Numbered from the stretch's first letter, positions 37,053 to 45,917 are shown. The stretch: DNA of 64,000 nt from Chelatococcus asaccharovorans (GCF_003201475.1 NZ_QJJK01000004.1:318631-382630), one strand, 5' to 3'. Notes: a model not told the origin generated them from the sequence alone. Numbers and translations: made by a program.

Positions 37053-38159
37053 ATGACAAAATCAGATATCGGCGGCATTTCTTCTCCGGAGCAGGCCGCG
37101 CCGACCACGGCGGGTAAGGTTTCGCGCCGCTCGTTCCTGGCAACCGCTGCCGCAGGCGCTGCCTTGTCCATGCCCGCCGTGCGCCGGGCTGCGGCCGCCG
37201 ACGAGAAGGTGCTCTATGTGAACACCTGGGGCGGCGCCTGGGAGGAGGCGGCGAAGGAAGCGCTGTTTACGCCGTTTACGCGCGATACGGGCATCGAGAT
37301 CCGCACGGTCGCGCCGGTGTCCTTCGCCAAGCTCGCGGCGCAGGTGCGCACCGGCGTCTACGAATTCGACGTCACGACCCTGGGTGTGGCCGAGCTCGGG
37401 CGCGCCAACCAGGCCAAGCTGATCGCTGCGCCGGACAAGGCGATCCTCGATCCGGCAAAGCTCTGGCCGGGCGCCGTGGTGCTCGACGGCGTGGCCTCGC
37501 ACGCCTTTGGCAATGTGTTGGCCTACCGCAACGAGAAGTTTCCCGCGCCGGGCCTCCAGAGCTGGGCCGATTTCTGGGATGTGCAGAAATTCCCGGGGTC
37601 GCGCTGCCTGCAGCGCTATGCCGGCCGGGTCATTCCCATCGCGTTGCTGGCCGATGGCGTGGCGCCGGACAAGCTGTTTCCCCTGGATCTCGACCGGGCC
37701 TTCAAGGCGCTCGACCGGATCAAGCCCCATATCCGCGTGTGGTGGTCGCAGGGGCCGCAATCCCAGCAGTTGCTGCGCGACGGCGAGGTCGACGCCATCG
37801 GCATGTGGAACACCCAGGTACAGCGCCTCGTCGAGGCCAAGGCGCCGATCACGGTGAGCTGGAACCAGGCCGTGGTCGACGTGGCCTATTGGGCCGTCGC
37901 CAGAGGAACGCCGCGCGCGGAGAACGCCTGGCGCTTCGTGAATTATGCCGTGCAGCCGGAGCCGCTTGCCCAGTTCGCGGTGAAGAATGACTACGGCCCG
38001 ATGAATCCGGAGGCCTTCAAGTATATTCCGGAGGACAAGGCGAAACAGCTGCCGACCTGGCCAGCCAATTTCAAGAACTCGATCGTTCTCGATCCGGCGA
38101 AGATGTTGCCGCAGATTGACGAATTCTCGAAGCGCTTCGACCAGTGGATCGCGAGCTGA
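37053..38159 (+). CDS. ABC transporter substrate-binding protein (PotD-like, Tat signal)
   Basis: This periplasmic binding protein of 368 residues carries a twin-arginine signal, SRRSFLATAAAGAALS, cleaved probably after VRRAAAA. The mature part, starting near ADEKVLYVNTWGGAWEEA, resembles PotD/PotF-type proteins for polyamines and related compounds. The ATG at 37053 follows GGGGAGATAAC. It is the first gene of the transporter set and probably fixes its specificity. Sequence does not tell which ligand. Confidence 0.88.
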   Translation: MTKSDIGGISSPEQAAPTTAGKVSRRSFLATAAAGAALSMPAVRRAAAADEKVLYVNTWGGAWEEAAKEALFTPFTRDTGIEIRTVAPVSFAKLAAQVRTGVYEFDVTTLGVAELGRANQAKLIAAPDKAILDPAKLWPGAVVLDGVASHAFGNVLAYRNEKFPAPGLQSWADFWDVQKFPGSRCLQRYAGRVIPIALLADGVAPDKLFPLDLDRAFKALDRIKPHIRVWWSQGPQSQQLLRDGEVDAIGMWNTQVQRLVEAKAPITVSWNQAVVDVAYWAVARGTPRAENAWRFVNYAVQPEPLAQFAVKNDYGPMNPEAFKYIPEDKAKQLPTWPANFKNSIVLDPAKMLPQIDEFSKRFDQWIAS

Positions 38160-38297
38160 CAGCTTCCGCGCCCGTTTCGCGGCGCTCGACTTCTCCCGGT
38201 CGTCTTGAAGGCGGCCGGAATTTTGGAACGCGCGGCACCTGCCACCGCGCGGCGGGCGCTGCCCGTCCGGTCTACGCGATGCTTGAGGAATAGGTTT

Positions 38298-39134
38298 ATG
38301 GGGTCGAGCGTCTCGCGCCTGTTGAGAGGACCGGCTGTGCTTTATCTGCCGGCCGCGCTCTTTCTGCTCGTCTTCTTTCTCGTGCCGCTGTTCAACGTGG
38401 CGTGGATGAGCTTCACCGAGCCGGACACCGGAGTCGGCAACTATATCGCATTCTTCTCGTCGTCCTTCGACGTCGGCGTGCTCCTGAATACGTTCAAGAC
38501 TGCGGCGATCGTCACCCTGACCTCGCTGATCTTCGCCTATCCCGTGGCCTATGTGGCCGCGCGCTACGGCGGGGCGTTCGGCTCCTTCCTGCTCATCGTC
38601 GTGACGCTCAGCTTCTGGACGAGCTTTCTGGTCCGCACCTATGCCTGGATGGTGATCCTCGGCGTCAAGGGCCCCATCACCGCCGCGCTCGTCATGCTCG
38701 GCTGGTCGCCGCCGCCGCAGATCCTGTTCACGACCTTCGCCTCGACCTTCGCCATGACGCATCTCCTGATGCCCTTCATGATCCTGACCCTCTATGCCGT
38801 CATGCGGCGTATCGATGCCACCTACATGCGTGCGGCGGCCGGGCTGGGCGCCAAACCCCTCAAGGCGTTCACGTCCATCTATCTGCCGCTCAGCCTGCCC
38901 GGTATCGCCAATGGCTCCGTGCTCGTCTTCATCACCTGCCTTGGCTTCTATGTGACGCCGGTGCTGCTCGGCAGCCCGCGCGACAAGATGATCGCCGGCC
39001 GGATCGGCGACGAGATCGAGCAGATGCTGAATTTCGGCGGCGCCTCGGCGATGGCGATGGTTCTTCTTGTCGCGACGCTCGGCCTCTTCGCGCTCTACAG
39101 CCGCTTCTTCGGCCTCGACAAGCTCTGGAAATAG
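38298..39134 (+). CDS. ABC transporter permease (PotB-like)
   Basis: The 278-residue inner-membrane permease has six helices and the EAA-type loop for ATPase contact: AAAGLGAKPLKAFTSIYLPL. It resembles the PotB/PotH group. I chose the ATG at 38298, which has GAGGAATAGG upstream and begins just before the first helix; the frame is open to 38205. A 138-bp gap separates it from the binding-protein gene, room for a stabilising hairpin or a promoter. Confidence 0.9.
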   Translation: MGSSVSRLLRGPAVLYLPAALFLLVFFLVPLFNVAWMSFTEPDTGVGNYIAFFSSSFDVGVLLNTFKTAAIVTLTSLIFAYPVAYVAARYGGAFGSFLLIVVTLSFWTSFLVRTYAWMVILGVKGPITAALVMLGWSPPPQILFTTFASTFAMTHLLMPFMILTLYAVMRRIDATYMRAAAGLGAKPLKAFTSIYLPLSLPGIANGSVLVFITCLGFYVTPVLLGSPRDKMIAGRIGDEIEQMLNFGGASAMAMVLLVATLGLFALYSRFFGLDKLWK

Positions 39135-39136
39135 CG

Positions 39137-39940
39137 ATGTATTCGGAGAAGACCTTCCCCATCAAGCTCGTCGCCGGCCTCATCGCCCTGTTCATCGCGG
39201 CGCCGATGTTCATCGTCATCCCGATGTCGTTCTCGACGGCGCCCTCGCTCGAGTTTCCGCCGCCCGGCTACTGGCTCGGCTATTACCAGCGCTTCTTCAC
39301 CGATCGGAACTGGACGCTTCCCCTGTTCAATTCCATCGTCATCGGGCTCGGCACCACCGTGTTGACCCTGGCGCTGGCCGCGCCGGCCGCCTTCGCGCTC
39401 GTGCGCCACGATTTCCGTGGCAAGGCGCTGCTCAATCTTGTGCTGATGATGCCGCTGGTGGTGCCACATATCGTCATGGCGCTGGCCTATTACAGCTATT
39501 TCGGCGCGCTGCGGCTGGTGCAGAGCTACACCGGGCTCATCCTCGCCCATACCTGCCTGTCGATGCCGGTGGCGATCCTCATCCTGACGGCGGCCTTGAA
39601 GACCTTCGATCGCAATCTGGAGCGGGCGGCCGCCAATCTCGGCTCGCGGCCGCTCACGACCTTCCGGCTCGTCACCCTGCCGGTGCTGAAGCCGGCATTC
39701 CTCGTTGCCGGCCTGTTCGTCTTCATCCACTCCTTCGATGAGACGGTGATCGCCCTGTTCATCTCCGGCCGCGATACCACGACGCTGCCGCGGCAGATGT
39801 TCAATTCCTTTCTGATGCAGGCCGACCCGGTGCTGTCGGCCGCGTCCTCCGTCCTTTTCACCGCCGTGCTCATCGCGGTCGCGGTGCCGGCCGTCATGCG
39901 TGCCATGCGCCGCAGGCGTCCGACGCCGGGCCGCGCCTGA
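39137..39940 (+). CDS. ABC transporter permease (PotC-like)
   Basis: This is the second permease, 267 residues with six helices and the contact loop AAANLGSRPLTTFRLVTLPVL. The opening MYSEKTFPIKLVAGLIALF precedes helix one. It starts 2 bp after the stop of the first permease. The frame is open far upstream but that part overlaps the first permease and is not used. Confidence 0.9.
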   Translation: MYSEKTFPIKLVAGLIALFIAAPMFIVIPMSFSTAPSLEFPPPGYWLGYYQRFFTDRNWTLPLFNSIVIGLGTTVLTLALAAPAAFALVRHDFRGKALLNLVLMMPLVVPHIVMALAYYSYFGALRLVQSYTGLILAHTCLSMPVAILILTAALKTFDRNLERAAANLGSRPLTTFRLVTLPVLKPAFLVAGLFVFIHSFDETVIALFISGRDTTTLPRQMFNSFLMQADPVLSAASSVLFTAVLIAVAVPAVMRAMRRRRPTPGRA

Positions 39941-39982
39941 CCCTGTCGCCATTCGTATCGTTCATTCGTCTGAGAAGAGTTC

Positions 39983-41047
39983 ATGCAGCCGCGCTCCCTG
40001 ATCCTGACAGATCTCGTCAAGTCCTATGATCGGCGCACCAATGCCGTCGACCATATCGATCTCCGGATCGAGGCGGGTGAATTCGTCTCCTTTCTGGGGC
40101 CATCCGGTTCCGGAAAGACGACGACTTTGATGATGATCGCCGGCTTCGAGCAGCCGACTGCGGGCGAGATCAAGCTCGACGGTCGCGCCATCGAGCAGGT
40201 GCCGCCCTATGACCGCAACATCGGCATGGTCTTCCAGAACTATGCGCTGTTCCCGCATATGACGGTGCGCGGCAACGTGGGCTATCCCCTGCGCATCCGC
40301 CACATGGCGAAAGACGTGATGCGCCAGCGTGTCGACAAGGCGCTCGCCATGGTCGGGCTCAGCACCTTCGGGGAGCGCTATCCCGCGGAACTCTCCGGCG
40401 GCCAGCAGCAACGCGTTGCGCTGGCGCGCGCGCTTGTCTTCGAGCCCGGCCTCATCCTGCTCGACGAGCCCCTGGGCGCCCTCGACAAGAACCTGCGCGA
40501 GCATATGCAGGTGGAACTCAAGCGCATCCACAAGGAGCTCGGCGTCACCATGATCTATGTGACGCACGACCAGACCGAGGCGATGACCATGTCGGACCGC
40601 ATCGCCGTGTTCAACGCCGGGCGGATCGAACATCTCGGCACGCCGACGGAGGTCTATTTCAAGCCGCGCACGCGCTTCGTCGCGTCCTTCGTCGGCGACA
40701 GCAATCTCCTGGAAGGGACCGCCGGCAAAGGCGGGGTGGTCGAGATTCCGGGCTTCGGCCCGGTCGCGACCGCTGCGACCGATCTGGCGCCGGGCGCGCC
40801 GGCGCTGCTGCTGATGCGGCCGGAGATCTTCGAGGTCGTCGCGGACGGGGAGGGGGCCTCCGTGACCGGCAACCACCTCGAGGTCGCCGATGTCGTGAAC
40901 TACGGTGATAGCCTGCTTCTCATCGGCAAGGCGGGCGGGCAAGCCCTGCGCGTGCGGGTGCCGAGCCGGGTCGCGGCAGGCTATGAAGCGGGCGGGCGAT
41001 ACGGCATCCGCTGGAATCCCGCCAATGTCCAGGTGGTCGGCGGCTGA
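39983..41047 (+). CDS. ABC transporter ATP-binding protein (PotA-like)
   Basis: The ATPase of the importer has 354 residues: Walker A GPSGSGKTTTL, signature [15 protein letters not shown], Walker B LILLDEPLGALD, switch VTHDQTEAM and a C-terminal TOBE domain (about residues 270-350) as in PotA. The ATG at 39983 follows GAGAAGAG. It completes an importer made of one binding protein, two permeases and one ATPase. Confidence 0.92.
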   Translation: MQPRSLILTDLVKSYDRRTNAVDHIDLRIEAGEFVSFLGPSGSGKTTTLMMIAGFEQPTAGEIKLDGRAIEQVPPYDRNIGMVFQNYALFPHMTVRGNVGYPLRIRHMAKDVMRQRVDKALAMVGLSTFGERYPAELSGGQQQRVALARALVFEPGLILLDEPLGALDKNLREHMQVELKRIHKELGVTMIYVTHDQTEAMTMSDRIAVFNAGRIEHLGTPTEVYFKPRTRFVASFVGDSNLLEGTAGKGGVVEIPGFGPVATAATDLAPGAPALLLMRPEIFEVVADGEGASVTGNHLEVADVVNYGDSLLLIGKAGGQALRVRVPSRVAAGYEAGGRYGIRWNPANVQVVGG

Positions 41048-41117
41048 GCCCGTGACCGACGACAAGCGCGGCCGTTCCTGATATTCACGGCGGAAGCCTG
41101 TTTCGGGAGCCCGCCCC

Positions 41118-42635
41118 ATGTCTGCGCCAAACTCCGCGCCAAACTCCGCTTATTCCGAACTTCACGCCCATTTTGGCCGCGTCGCGGCGCTGGCCAATGC
41201 GGTCGGCATCCTGCAGTGGGACAATGACACGATGATGCCGCGGGGCGCGGCCGGTCAACGCGCCGAGAGCATGGCGCTGCTGCATGTCCTGCGCCACGGC
41301 ATGATGACCGATCCGCGCATCGGCGACTGGTTGGCCGAGGCGGAGGAGGATGCAAGCCTCGGCGCCTGGGAAAAGGCGAATCTGCGCGAGGTCCGGCGCG
41401 TCTGGACCATCGAGACGGCCGTGCCGCCGGATCTCGTGGAAGCCTCCAGCCGGGCCATCTCGGCCTGCGAGATGACATGGCGGCAAGCGCGCGCCGATGC
41501 CGATTTCAAGGCCCTGCTGCCCTCGCTGACCGAAGTGCTCAAGCTGCAGCGCGCGATCGGCGCGGCAAAGGGCGAGAAGCTCGGGCTCTCGGCCTATGAC
41601 GCGCTTTTGAACGACTACGAGCCCGGCGGGCGTTCCACGGCCATCGATGCCTTGTTCGACGATCTCGCCGATTTCCTGCCCGGGCTCACCGCCGAGGTGC
41701 TCGCGGTGCAGGCGCGCCGGCCGGCCGATCCGCCTCTGACGGGGCCGTTTCCCGTTGCGGCCCAGCGCGCCCTCGGGGTCGAGATGATGGGCGTGCTCGG
41801 CTATGATTTCGAGCGCGGGCGCCTCGATGTCTCGACGCATCCCTTCTGCGGCGGGGCGGACAACGACGTGCGCATCACCACGCGCTACGACGAGGACGAT
41901 TTCACCAGCGCCCTGATGGGTGTGATCCATGAGACCGGCCATGCCCTCTACGAGCAGGGGCGGCCGCAGGCACAACTCGGCCAGCCCGTCAGCCTCGCGC
42001 GGGGCATGAGCATCCACGAAAGCCAGTCCCTGCTCATGGAAATGCAGGCCTGCCGCAGTCGCGAGTTCCTTCGCTTCGCTGCGCCGGTGATGCGCAAGGC
42101 GATGGGAGGCAGCGGCCAGGCCTGGGAAGCCGAGGCCCTGTGGCGCCGCTACACCGAGGTGGAGCGCGGCTTCATCCGTGTCGATGCGGACGAGATCACC
42201 TATCCCGCCCATGTCATCCTGCGCTATCGCCTGGAGAAGGCGCTCATCGCCGACGCGATGCCGCTGGCCGAATTGCCGCTCGCATGGAACGCCGGCATGC
42301 GCGACCTCCTGGGTGTGACGCCGCCGAACGACCGCCTCGGCTGTCTTCAGGATGTGCACTGGCCGAGCGGCGGCTGGGGCTATTTCCCCACCTATACGCT
42401 CGGCGCGATGACGGCCGCCCAGCTGTTCGACGCGGCGTGCCGTGCCAATACGGATATCTTGCCGGCTATCGGTCGCGGCGATTTTGCGCCGCTGGTGAAC
42501 TGGCTGCGCTCGAACATCCATATCTACGGGTCGTTCTACGAGACGAACGATCTGTTGATCCATGCAACCGGGCGGCCGCTCGATGCGAGCGTCTTCAAGG
42601 CGCATCTGCGCCGGCGTTACATCGAGGAAATCTAG
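41118..42635 (+). CDS. M32 family carboxypeptidase
   Basis: This 505-residue zinc metallocarboxypeptidase removes C-terminal residues from peptides. The HEXXH motif is HETGH, beginning at His271, followed by the third ligand region HESQSLLMEM. The opening MSAPNSAPNSAYSELHAHFG includes a short duplicated SAPN unit. Length is typical of the Taq carboxypeptidase family. It follows the ABC ATPase gene by 70 bp on the same strand and may belong to the same metabolic unit. Confidence 0.92.
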   Translation: MSAPNSAPNSAYSELHAHFGRVAALANAVGILQWDNDTMMPRGAAGQRAESMALLHVLRHGMMTDPRIGDWLAEAEEDASLGAWEKANLREVRRVWTIETAVPPDLVEASSRAISACEMTWRQARADADFKALLPSLTEVLKLQRAIGAAKGEKLGLSAYDALLNDYEPGGRSTAIDALFDDLADFLPGLTAEVLAVQARRPADPPLTGPFPVAAQRALGVEMMGVLGYDFERGRLDVSTHPFCGGADNDVRITTRYDEDDFTSALMGVIHETGHALYEQGRPQAQLGQPVSLARGMSIHESQSLLMEMQACRSREFLRFAAPVMRKAMGGSGQAWEAEALWRRYTEVERGFIRVDADEITYPAHVILRYRLEKALIADAMPLAELPLAWNAGMRDLLGVTPPNDRLGCLQDVHWPSGGWGYFPTYTLGAMTAAQLFDAACRANTDILPAIGRGDFAPLVNWLRSNIHIYGSFYETNDLLIHATGRPLDASVFKAHLRRRYIEEI

Positions 42636-42711
42636 GCGCAGCCCTGATTTCACCTGAAGGTTCACAGGGCGCCTTGATGCAAGTTTGGCGCAACAGAGGA
42701 TCGTTGGCGTC

Positions 42712-42734
42712 CCTTCTCCCCGCCGGGGAGAAGG
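42712..42734. repeat. REP-like palindrome
   Basis: CCTTCTCCCC (42712-42721) and GGGGAGAAGG (42725-42734) form a perfect 10-bp stem with loop GCC. This motif with flanking AGGATGAGGGG is of a type scattered between genes in many proteobacteria and resembles the hairpins at 20402 and 61385. Confidence 0.7.
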
Positions 42735-42780
42735 ACAGGATGAGGGGGGCCGCGTTCGGGAACGAAAGCCGGGCCCTGGA

Positions 42781-42876
42781 GCATTTTCGCGTTTCTCCGA
42801 AGCGCGAAAATGATCCATGTCTTTGTTTTAGCGTATTTTCTTCACGCGAACCGGTGTCCACTTCGCTCGAAAATGC
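42781..42876. repeat. Nested palindromic intergenic element
   Basis: CATTTTCGCG (42782-42791) pairs with CGCGAAAATG (42803-42812), and alternatively GCATTTTCG (42781-42789) pairs with CGAAAATGC (42868-42876). The segment CGCGAACCGGTGTCCACTTC within it is of a kind I know as a common Rhizobiales intergenic repeat. It ends 1 bp before the CBS-BON stop codon and may act as a terminator for the converging genes. Confidence 0.65.
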
Positions 42877-42877
42877 C

Positions 42878-43624
42878 CTAATCCTTCGATCCGCCGGTCA
42901 ATCCTTCCGGCGCGGGGCCGTCGGGGGCTTCGATGAACATGCCGGAAACAGGCTCGACATAGGTCAGGTGGTCCTTCACGGCCTTCGTGCCGGCAATGCC
43001 TTCGGCCAATACCTTCAAGGCATAGCGCAGTTCATCGGTGACGATGACGCCGACGAGATGCACGACACCGTCACGGACGAAAACATCGACGCCATTGACG
43101 GGCGCCCAGGGCTGCTTGGCGATCTCGGCCGTGATCGCCTCCTGGATCGCCGCATCGCCCTTGGCGGGCTCCGGCCTGCGGAGCAGGGCCACATTCAGCG
43201 CCTTGAGAAGATCGGCGCGGGTGATGATCCCGACGAGGCGCCCGTCCTGCGTCACGGGAACGCGCTTGATCTTCTTGCCCTCCATCAGCCCCACGACCTC
43301 CTCGAGGCTGGTGTCGGGCGCGACGGTCACCACATCGCGCGTCATCACCTCCTCGACGCGGCGGGCATGGGCCTGCACGTAGTCCTCGGCGAGGCGGCCG
43401 GGCCCAAGGATATACGACAACCAGCGCTTGCGCTTGACCTCCGTCCCCAGCTCGGAACGCCGCAGGAGATCACCTTCCGTGACGATGCCGACGAGCTGGC
43501 CTGCCGTGTCGACGACGGGAAGACCGCTGAATCCATGTTCGACCAGCGACTGGACGGTATCCGCGATCGTCGCGTCCGCCTCAACGCTCATCACCGGGCT
43601 TGTCATGACATCCGAGGCTTTCAT
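42878..43624 (-). CDS. CBS-domain pair plus BON-domain protein
   Basis: The 248-residue protein has two CBS domains (about 1-60 and 90-150: MKASDVMTSPVMSVEADATI and VEEVMTRDVVTVAPDTSLEE) that usually bind adenine nucleotides, and a C-terminal BON domain (about 160-225, NGVDVFVRDGVVHLVGVI). Such proteins are often induced under low oxygen in rhizobia. The ATG at 43622-43624 is used; the longer frame is not protein-like. It is divergent from the alcohol dehydrogenase gene with a FixK-type box between them. Confidence 0.88.
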   Translation of the reverse strand: MKASDVMTSPVMSVEADATIADTVQSLVEHGFSGLPVVDTAGQLVGIVTEGDLLRRSELGTEVKRKRWLSYILGPGRLAEDYVQAHARRVEEVMTRDVVTVAPDTSLEEVVGLMEGKKIKRVPVTQDGRLVGIITRADLLKALNVALLRRPEPAKGDAAIQEAITAEIAKQPWAPVNGVDVFVRDGVVHLVGVIVTDELRYALKVLAEGIAGTKAVKDHLTYVEPVSGMFIEAPDGPAPEGLTGGSKD

Positions 43625-43697
43625 GGCCTGATCCTTTCGATACGGCTTATCTTTGTAGTGGACGATGCCGGCCGCATTGACAGCGATCAAACCACAG

Positions 43698-43711
43698 TTG
43701 ATCGACGTCAA
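43698..43711. promoter_or_regulatory. FixK/FNR-type box between CBS-BON and dehydrogenase genes
   Basis: TTGAT-CGAC-GTCAA fits TTGAY-N4-RTCAA exactly. It sits 74 bp before the CBS-BON start on one side and 93 bp before the dehydrogenase start on the other, so one site could serve one or both divergent promoters. The FixK-like regulator encoded 1.2 kb away is the natural binder. Confidence 0.65.
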
Positions 43712-43803
43712 GGAGAAATAGTTGGTCCGGTATAGGTTTCGGTTTCGATCGGTATCGGCCGCGCGGCTCCAAGCCAAGCTGCCCGGACAAGGGAGCAGAC
43801 CTC

Positions 43804-44877
43804 ATGCCCAAGATGAAAGCCGCTATCTTCGTGGAACCCGGCCGGATCGTCCTCGATGAGAAGCCAATTCCTGAGATCGGACCGCTTGACGCACTTCTGC
43901 GCATCACCACGACAACGATCTGCGGGACCGACATCCACATCCTCAAGGGCGAATATCCGGTGGCCAGGGGGCTGACGATCGGCCATGAGCCGGTTGGGAT
44001 CATCGAGAAGCTCGGCTCTGCGGTGACCGGCTATCGCGAGGGACAGCGCGTCATCGCCGGCGCCATCACGCCGAGCGGCCACAGCTATGCCTGCCTGTGC
44101 GGCTGCGCCTCGCAGGATGGCCCGGGCACGCGCCACGGCTTCAAGGCCGCCGGCGGCTGGAAGTTCGGCAACACCATCGATGGCGCGCAGGCTGACTATG
44201 TGCGGGTGCCGGACGCCATGGTGAACCTGAGTCCGGTGCCGGACCATCTGACCGACGAACAGGTGCTGATGTGCCCGGATATCATGTCGACAGGCTTTGC
44301 CGGTGCCGAGAGCGGCGGCGTTCGCATCGGCGACACGGTCGTCGTCTTCGCGCTGGGGCCGATCGGGCTCTGCGCGGTGGCTGGCGCCAAGCTGATGGGG
44401 GCGAGCACCATCATCGGCGTCGACACGGTGCCGGAGCGCTTGGCGGTGGCCAAGGCGCTGGGCGCCGATCACGTGGTCGATTTCAAGCAAGGCGATCCCG
44501 TCGAGCAGATCATGGCGTTGACCGACGGCCGCGGCGTCGACGTGTCGATCGAGGCGCTCGGGACGCAGGGTACCTTCGAATCAGCGCTTCGGGTGTTGCG
44601 TCCCGGCGGCACGTTGTCGAGCCTCGGCGTCTATTCGAGCGATCTCACCATCCCGCTCGATGCTTTTTCCGCCGGACTCGGGGACAACCGGATCGTCACG
44701 TCGCTGTGCCCCGGCGGCAAGGAGCGCATGCGGCGGCTCATGAGCGTCGTGGCATCGGGGCGGGCGGATCTGACCCCGCTCGTGACGCATCGCTTCAAAC
44801 TCGAAGATATCGAGGACGCCTACGATCTCTTCTCGCATCAGCGCGACGGGGTTTTGAAGGTCGCTATTACGCCCTGA
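43804..44877 (+). CDS. Zinc-dependent alcohol dehydrogenase (secondary-alcohol type)
   Basis: The 357-residue medium-chain dehydrogenase has the catalytic zinc set Cys40 (TICGTD), His61 (IGHEPVG) and Asp in MCPDIMSTGFAGAE. Asp as the third ligand is typical of isopropanol/secondary alcohol dehydrogenases. The nucleotide fold is shown by VFALGPIGLCAVAGAKLMGA. It probably recycles reduced cofactor under low oxygen, inferred from the FixK-type box upstream. Confidence 0.9.
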   Translation: MPKMKAAIFVEPGRIVLDEKPIPEIGPLDALLRITTTTICGTDIHILKGEYPVARGLTIGHEPVGIIEKLGSAVTGYREGQRVIAGAITPSGHSYACLCGCASQDGPGTRHGFKAAGGWKFGNTIDGAQADYVRVPDAMVNLSPVPDHLTDEQVLMCPDIMSTGFAGAESGGVRIGDTVVVFALGPIGLCAVAGAKLMGASTIIGVDTVPERLAVAKALGADHVVDFKQGDPVEQIMALTDGRGVDVSIEALGTQGTFESALRVLRPGGTLSSLGVYSSDLTIPLDAFSAGLGDNRIVTSLCPGGKERMRRLMSVVASGRADLTPLVTHRFKLEDIEDAYDLFSHQRDGVLKVAITP

Positions 44878-44899
44878 CGCGCGAGGGCGGCGCAAACGA

Positions 44900-44926
44900 A
44901 AACGCCGCCCAAATGGGGCGGCGTTT
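44900..44926. terminator. Bidirectional hairpin terminator
   Basis: AAACGCCGCCC (44900-44910) pairs with GGGCGGCGTTT (44916-44926) around a 5-base loop. Short A and T runs flank the GC core, so it can serve both the dehydrogenase and the converging crp-type gene. Confidence 0.75.
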
Positions 44927-44967
44927 CAGCGAAATCCTCATGTCTGAGGGAGTGGAGCAGGCCCGCT

Positions 44968-45735
44968 CTAGCCTGCGCGGGCCAAGGGCTGGCCTTCCTC
45001 CGCATTGTCGGTACCGCCGCTGAGGTCGCGCAGGCTGCGGGGGCGCTCGATGGTCAGGTGATAACGGCCGCGGAAGGAAATCACGCCTTCGCGCTGCATC
45101 CGCGTGAGCACGCGGCTCACCGTTTCAATGGTCAGGCCGAGGTAGTCCGCCATGTCGAGGCGGCTCATCGGCAGATCGATCTCCCGCCGCGACGGCCCAA
45201 GGCGTTCGGCCATGGCGAGGATGAAGCTCGCCACGCGTTCGTCGGCGGTTTTGCGACCCAGCATGACGATCTGGTCCTGCGCGCGCCCCAGCTCCCTTGC
45301 GATGGTTGCGAGTGCCTCGAAGCGAAGGCTCGGGATTTGATCGGCGGCGCTGTAGAGATTGCGGCGTGACGCGCGCCGGAGCTTGACCTCACCCACCGCC
45401 TCGGCGCTGCAGGGATAGCGGCCTGTGAAGGCAAGGCCGACGATCTCGCCCGCGCAGGCGAAGCCCGTGATGGCCCGGCGTCCGTCAGGAAGCGCCCGGT
45501 AGAGCCGAAGCAGGCCTTCCACGACGGTAAAGACATCCTCCGCCCCATCGCCCTCCCAGAACACCGTCTGACCCACAGCAAAGGGTTCGAGCGCCGCCTC
45601 GCGGAATAGGACACAGAGACCCTGGCCGCCCTGTCCGCCCTGCACCGCCTCCCAGCCACGTTGCGACAGCGAAGGGTGCCACGCGGGAAAGGGGAAGACG
45701 GCGGGTGTTGTCGAGACGGTCATCAGAGTTTGCAT
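44968..45735 (-). CDS. Crp/Fnr family regulator, FixK-like
   Basis: The 255-residue regulator has an N-terminal cyclic-nucleotide-binding type barrel (VGQTVFWEGDGAEDVFTVVE), a dimer helix and a C-terminal HTH, LGLTIETVSRVLTRMQREGV, with the E-SR pattern that reads TTGA half sites. The N-terminus lacks the cysteine cluster of Fnr, with a single Cys in the first 60 residues, so it is of the FixK kind that does not sense oxygen itself. The ATG at 45733-45735 follows CAGGAAAG. A K-box-like repeat lies 87 bp upstream and FixK-type boxes lie near by. Confidence 0.85.
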   Translation of the reverse strand: MQTLMTVSTTPAVFPFPAWHPSLSQRGWEAVQGGQGGQGLCVLFREAALEPFAVGQTVFWEGDGAEDVFTVVEGLLRLYRALPDGRRAITGFACAGEIVGLAFTGRYPCSAEAVGEVKLRRASRRNLYSAADQIPSLRFEALATIARELGRAQDQIVMLGRKTADERVASFILAMAERLGPSRREIDLPMSRLDMADYLGLTIETVSRVLTRMQREGVISFRGRYHLTIERPRSLRDLSGGTDNAEEGQPLARAG

Positions 45736-45821
45736 GGCGCTTTCCTGTCGAGGTGCGACAATGAGAAAGCGCGCGCTGTGTGACGTGCGTGTCAGACCTA
45801 TCGCAAGAATCCGTGCGATTG

Positions 45822-45837
45822 TGTAACAGTTTGTAAT
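45822..45837 (-). promoter_or_regulatory. K-box-like direct repeat upstream of the fixK-like gene
   Basis: On the minus strand ATTACA-AACT-GTTACA occurs 87-102 bp before the start codon. From memory, the site bound by FxkR in Rhizobium etli is GTTACA-N4-GTTACA; this copy has the same spacing and one mismatch. A 6-bp inverted repeat ATCGCA/TGCGAT (45800-45819) adjoins it. Confidence 0.65.
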
Positions 45838-45917
45838 CGGTGAAGGTCCAGTGGTTCGTCGTCGACATGTGCATCCGCCTGATACGGGCCTCGGAGCCAA
45901 TGTCGGATTGACGAGAA

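Noticed and set aside
38402-39136. Long N-terminal extension of the second permease
   Set aside because: It overlaps the first permease in another frame; the true start is the ATG at 39137 by homology and spacing.
41085-42818. 577-codon open frame antisense to the M32 carboxypeptidase gene
   Set aside because: It is a shadow of a gene with a clear HEXXH motif; no motif of its own.
44968-45735. Crp-type gene as a true Fnr
   Set aside because: Only one Cys in the first 60 residues, so the iron-sulfur cluster of Fnr cannot form; FixK-like is the better call.
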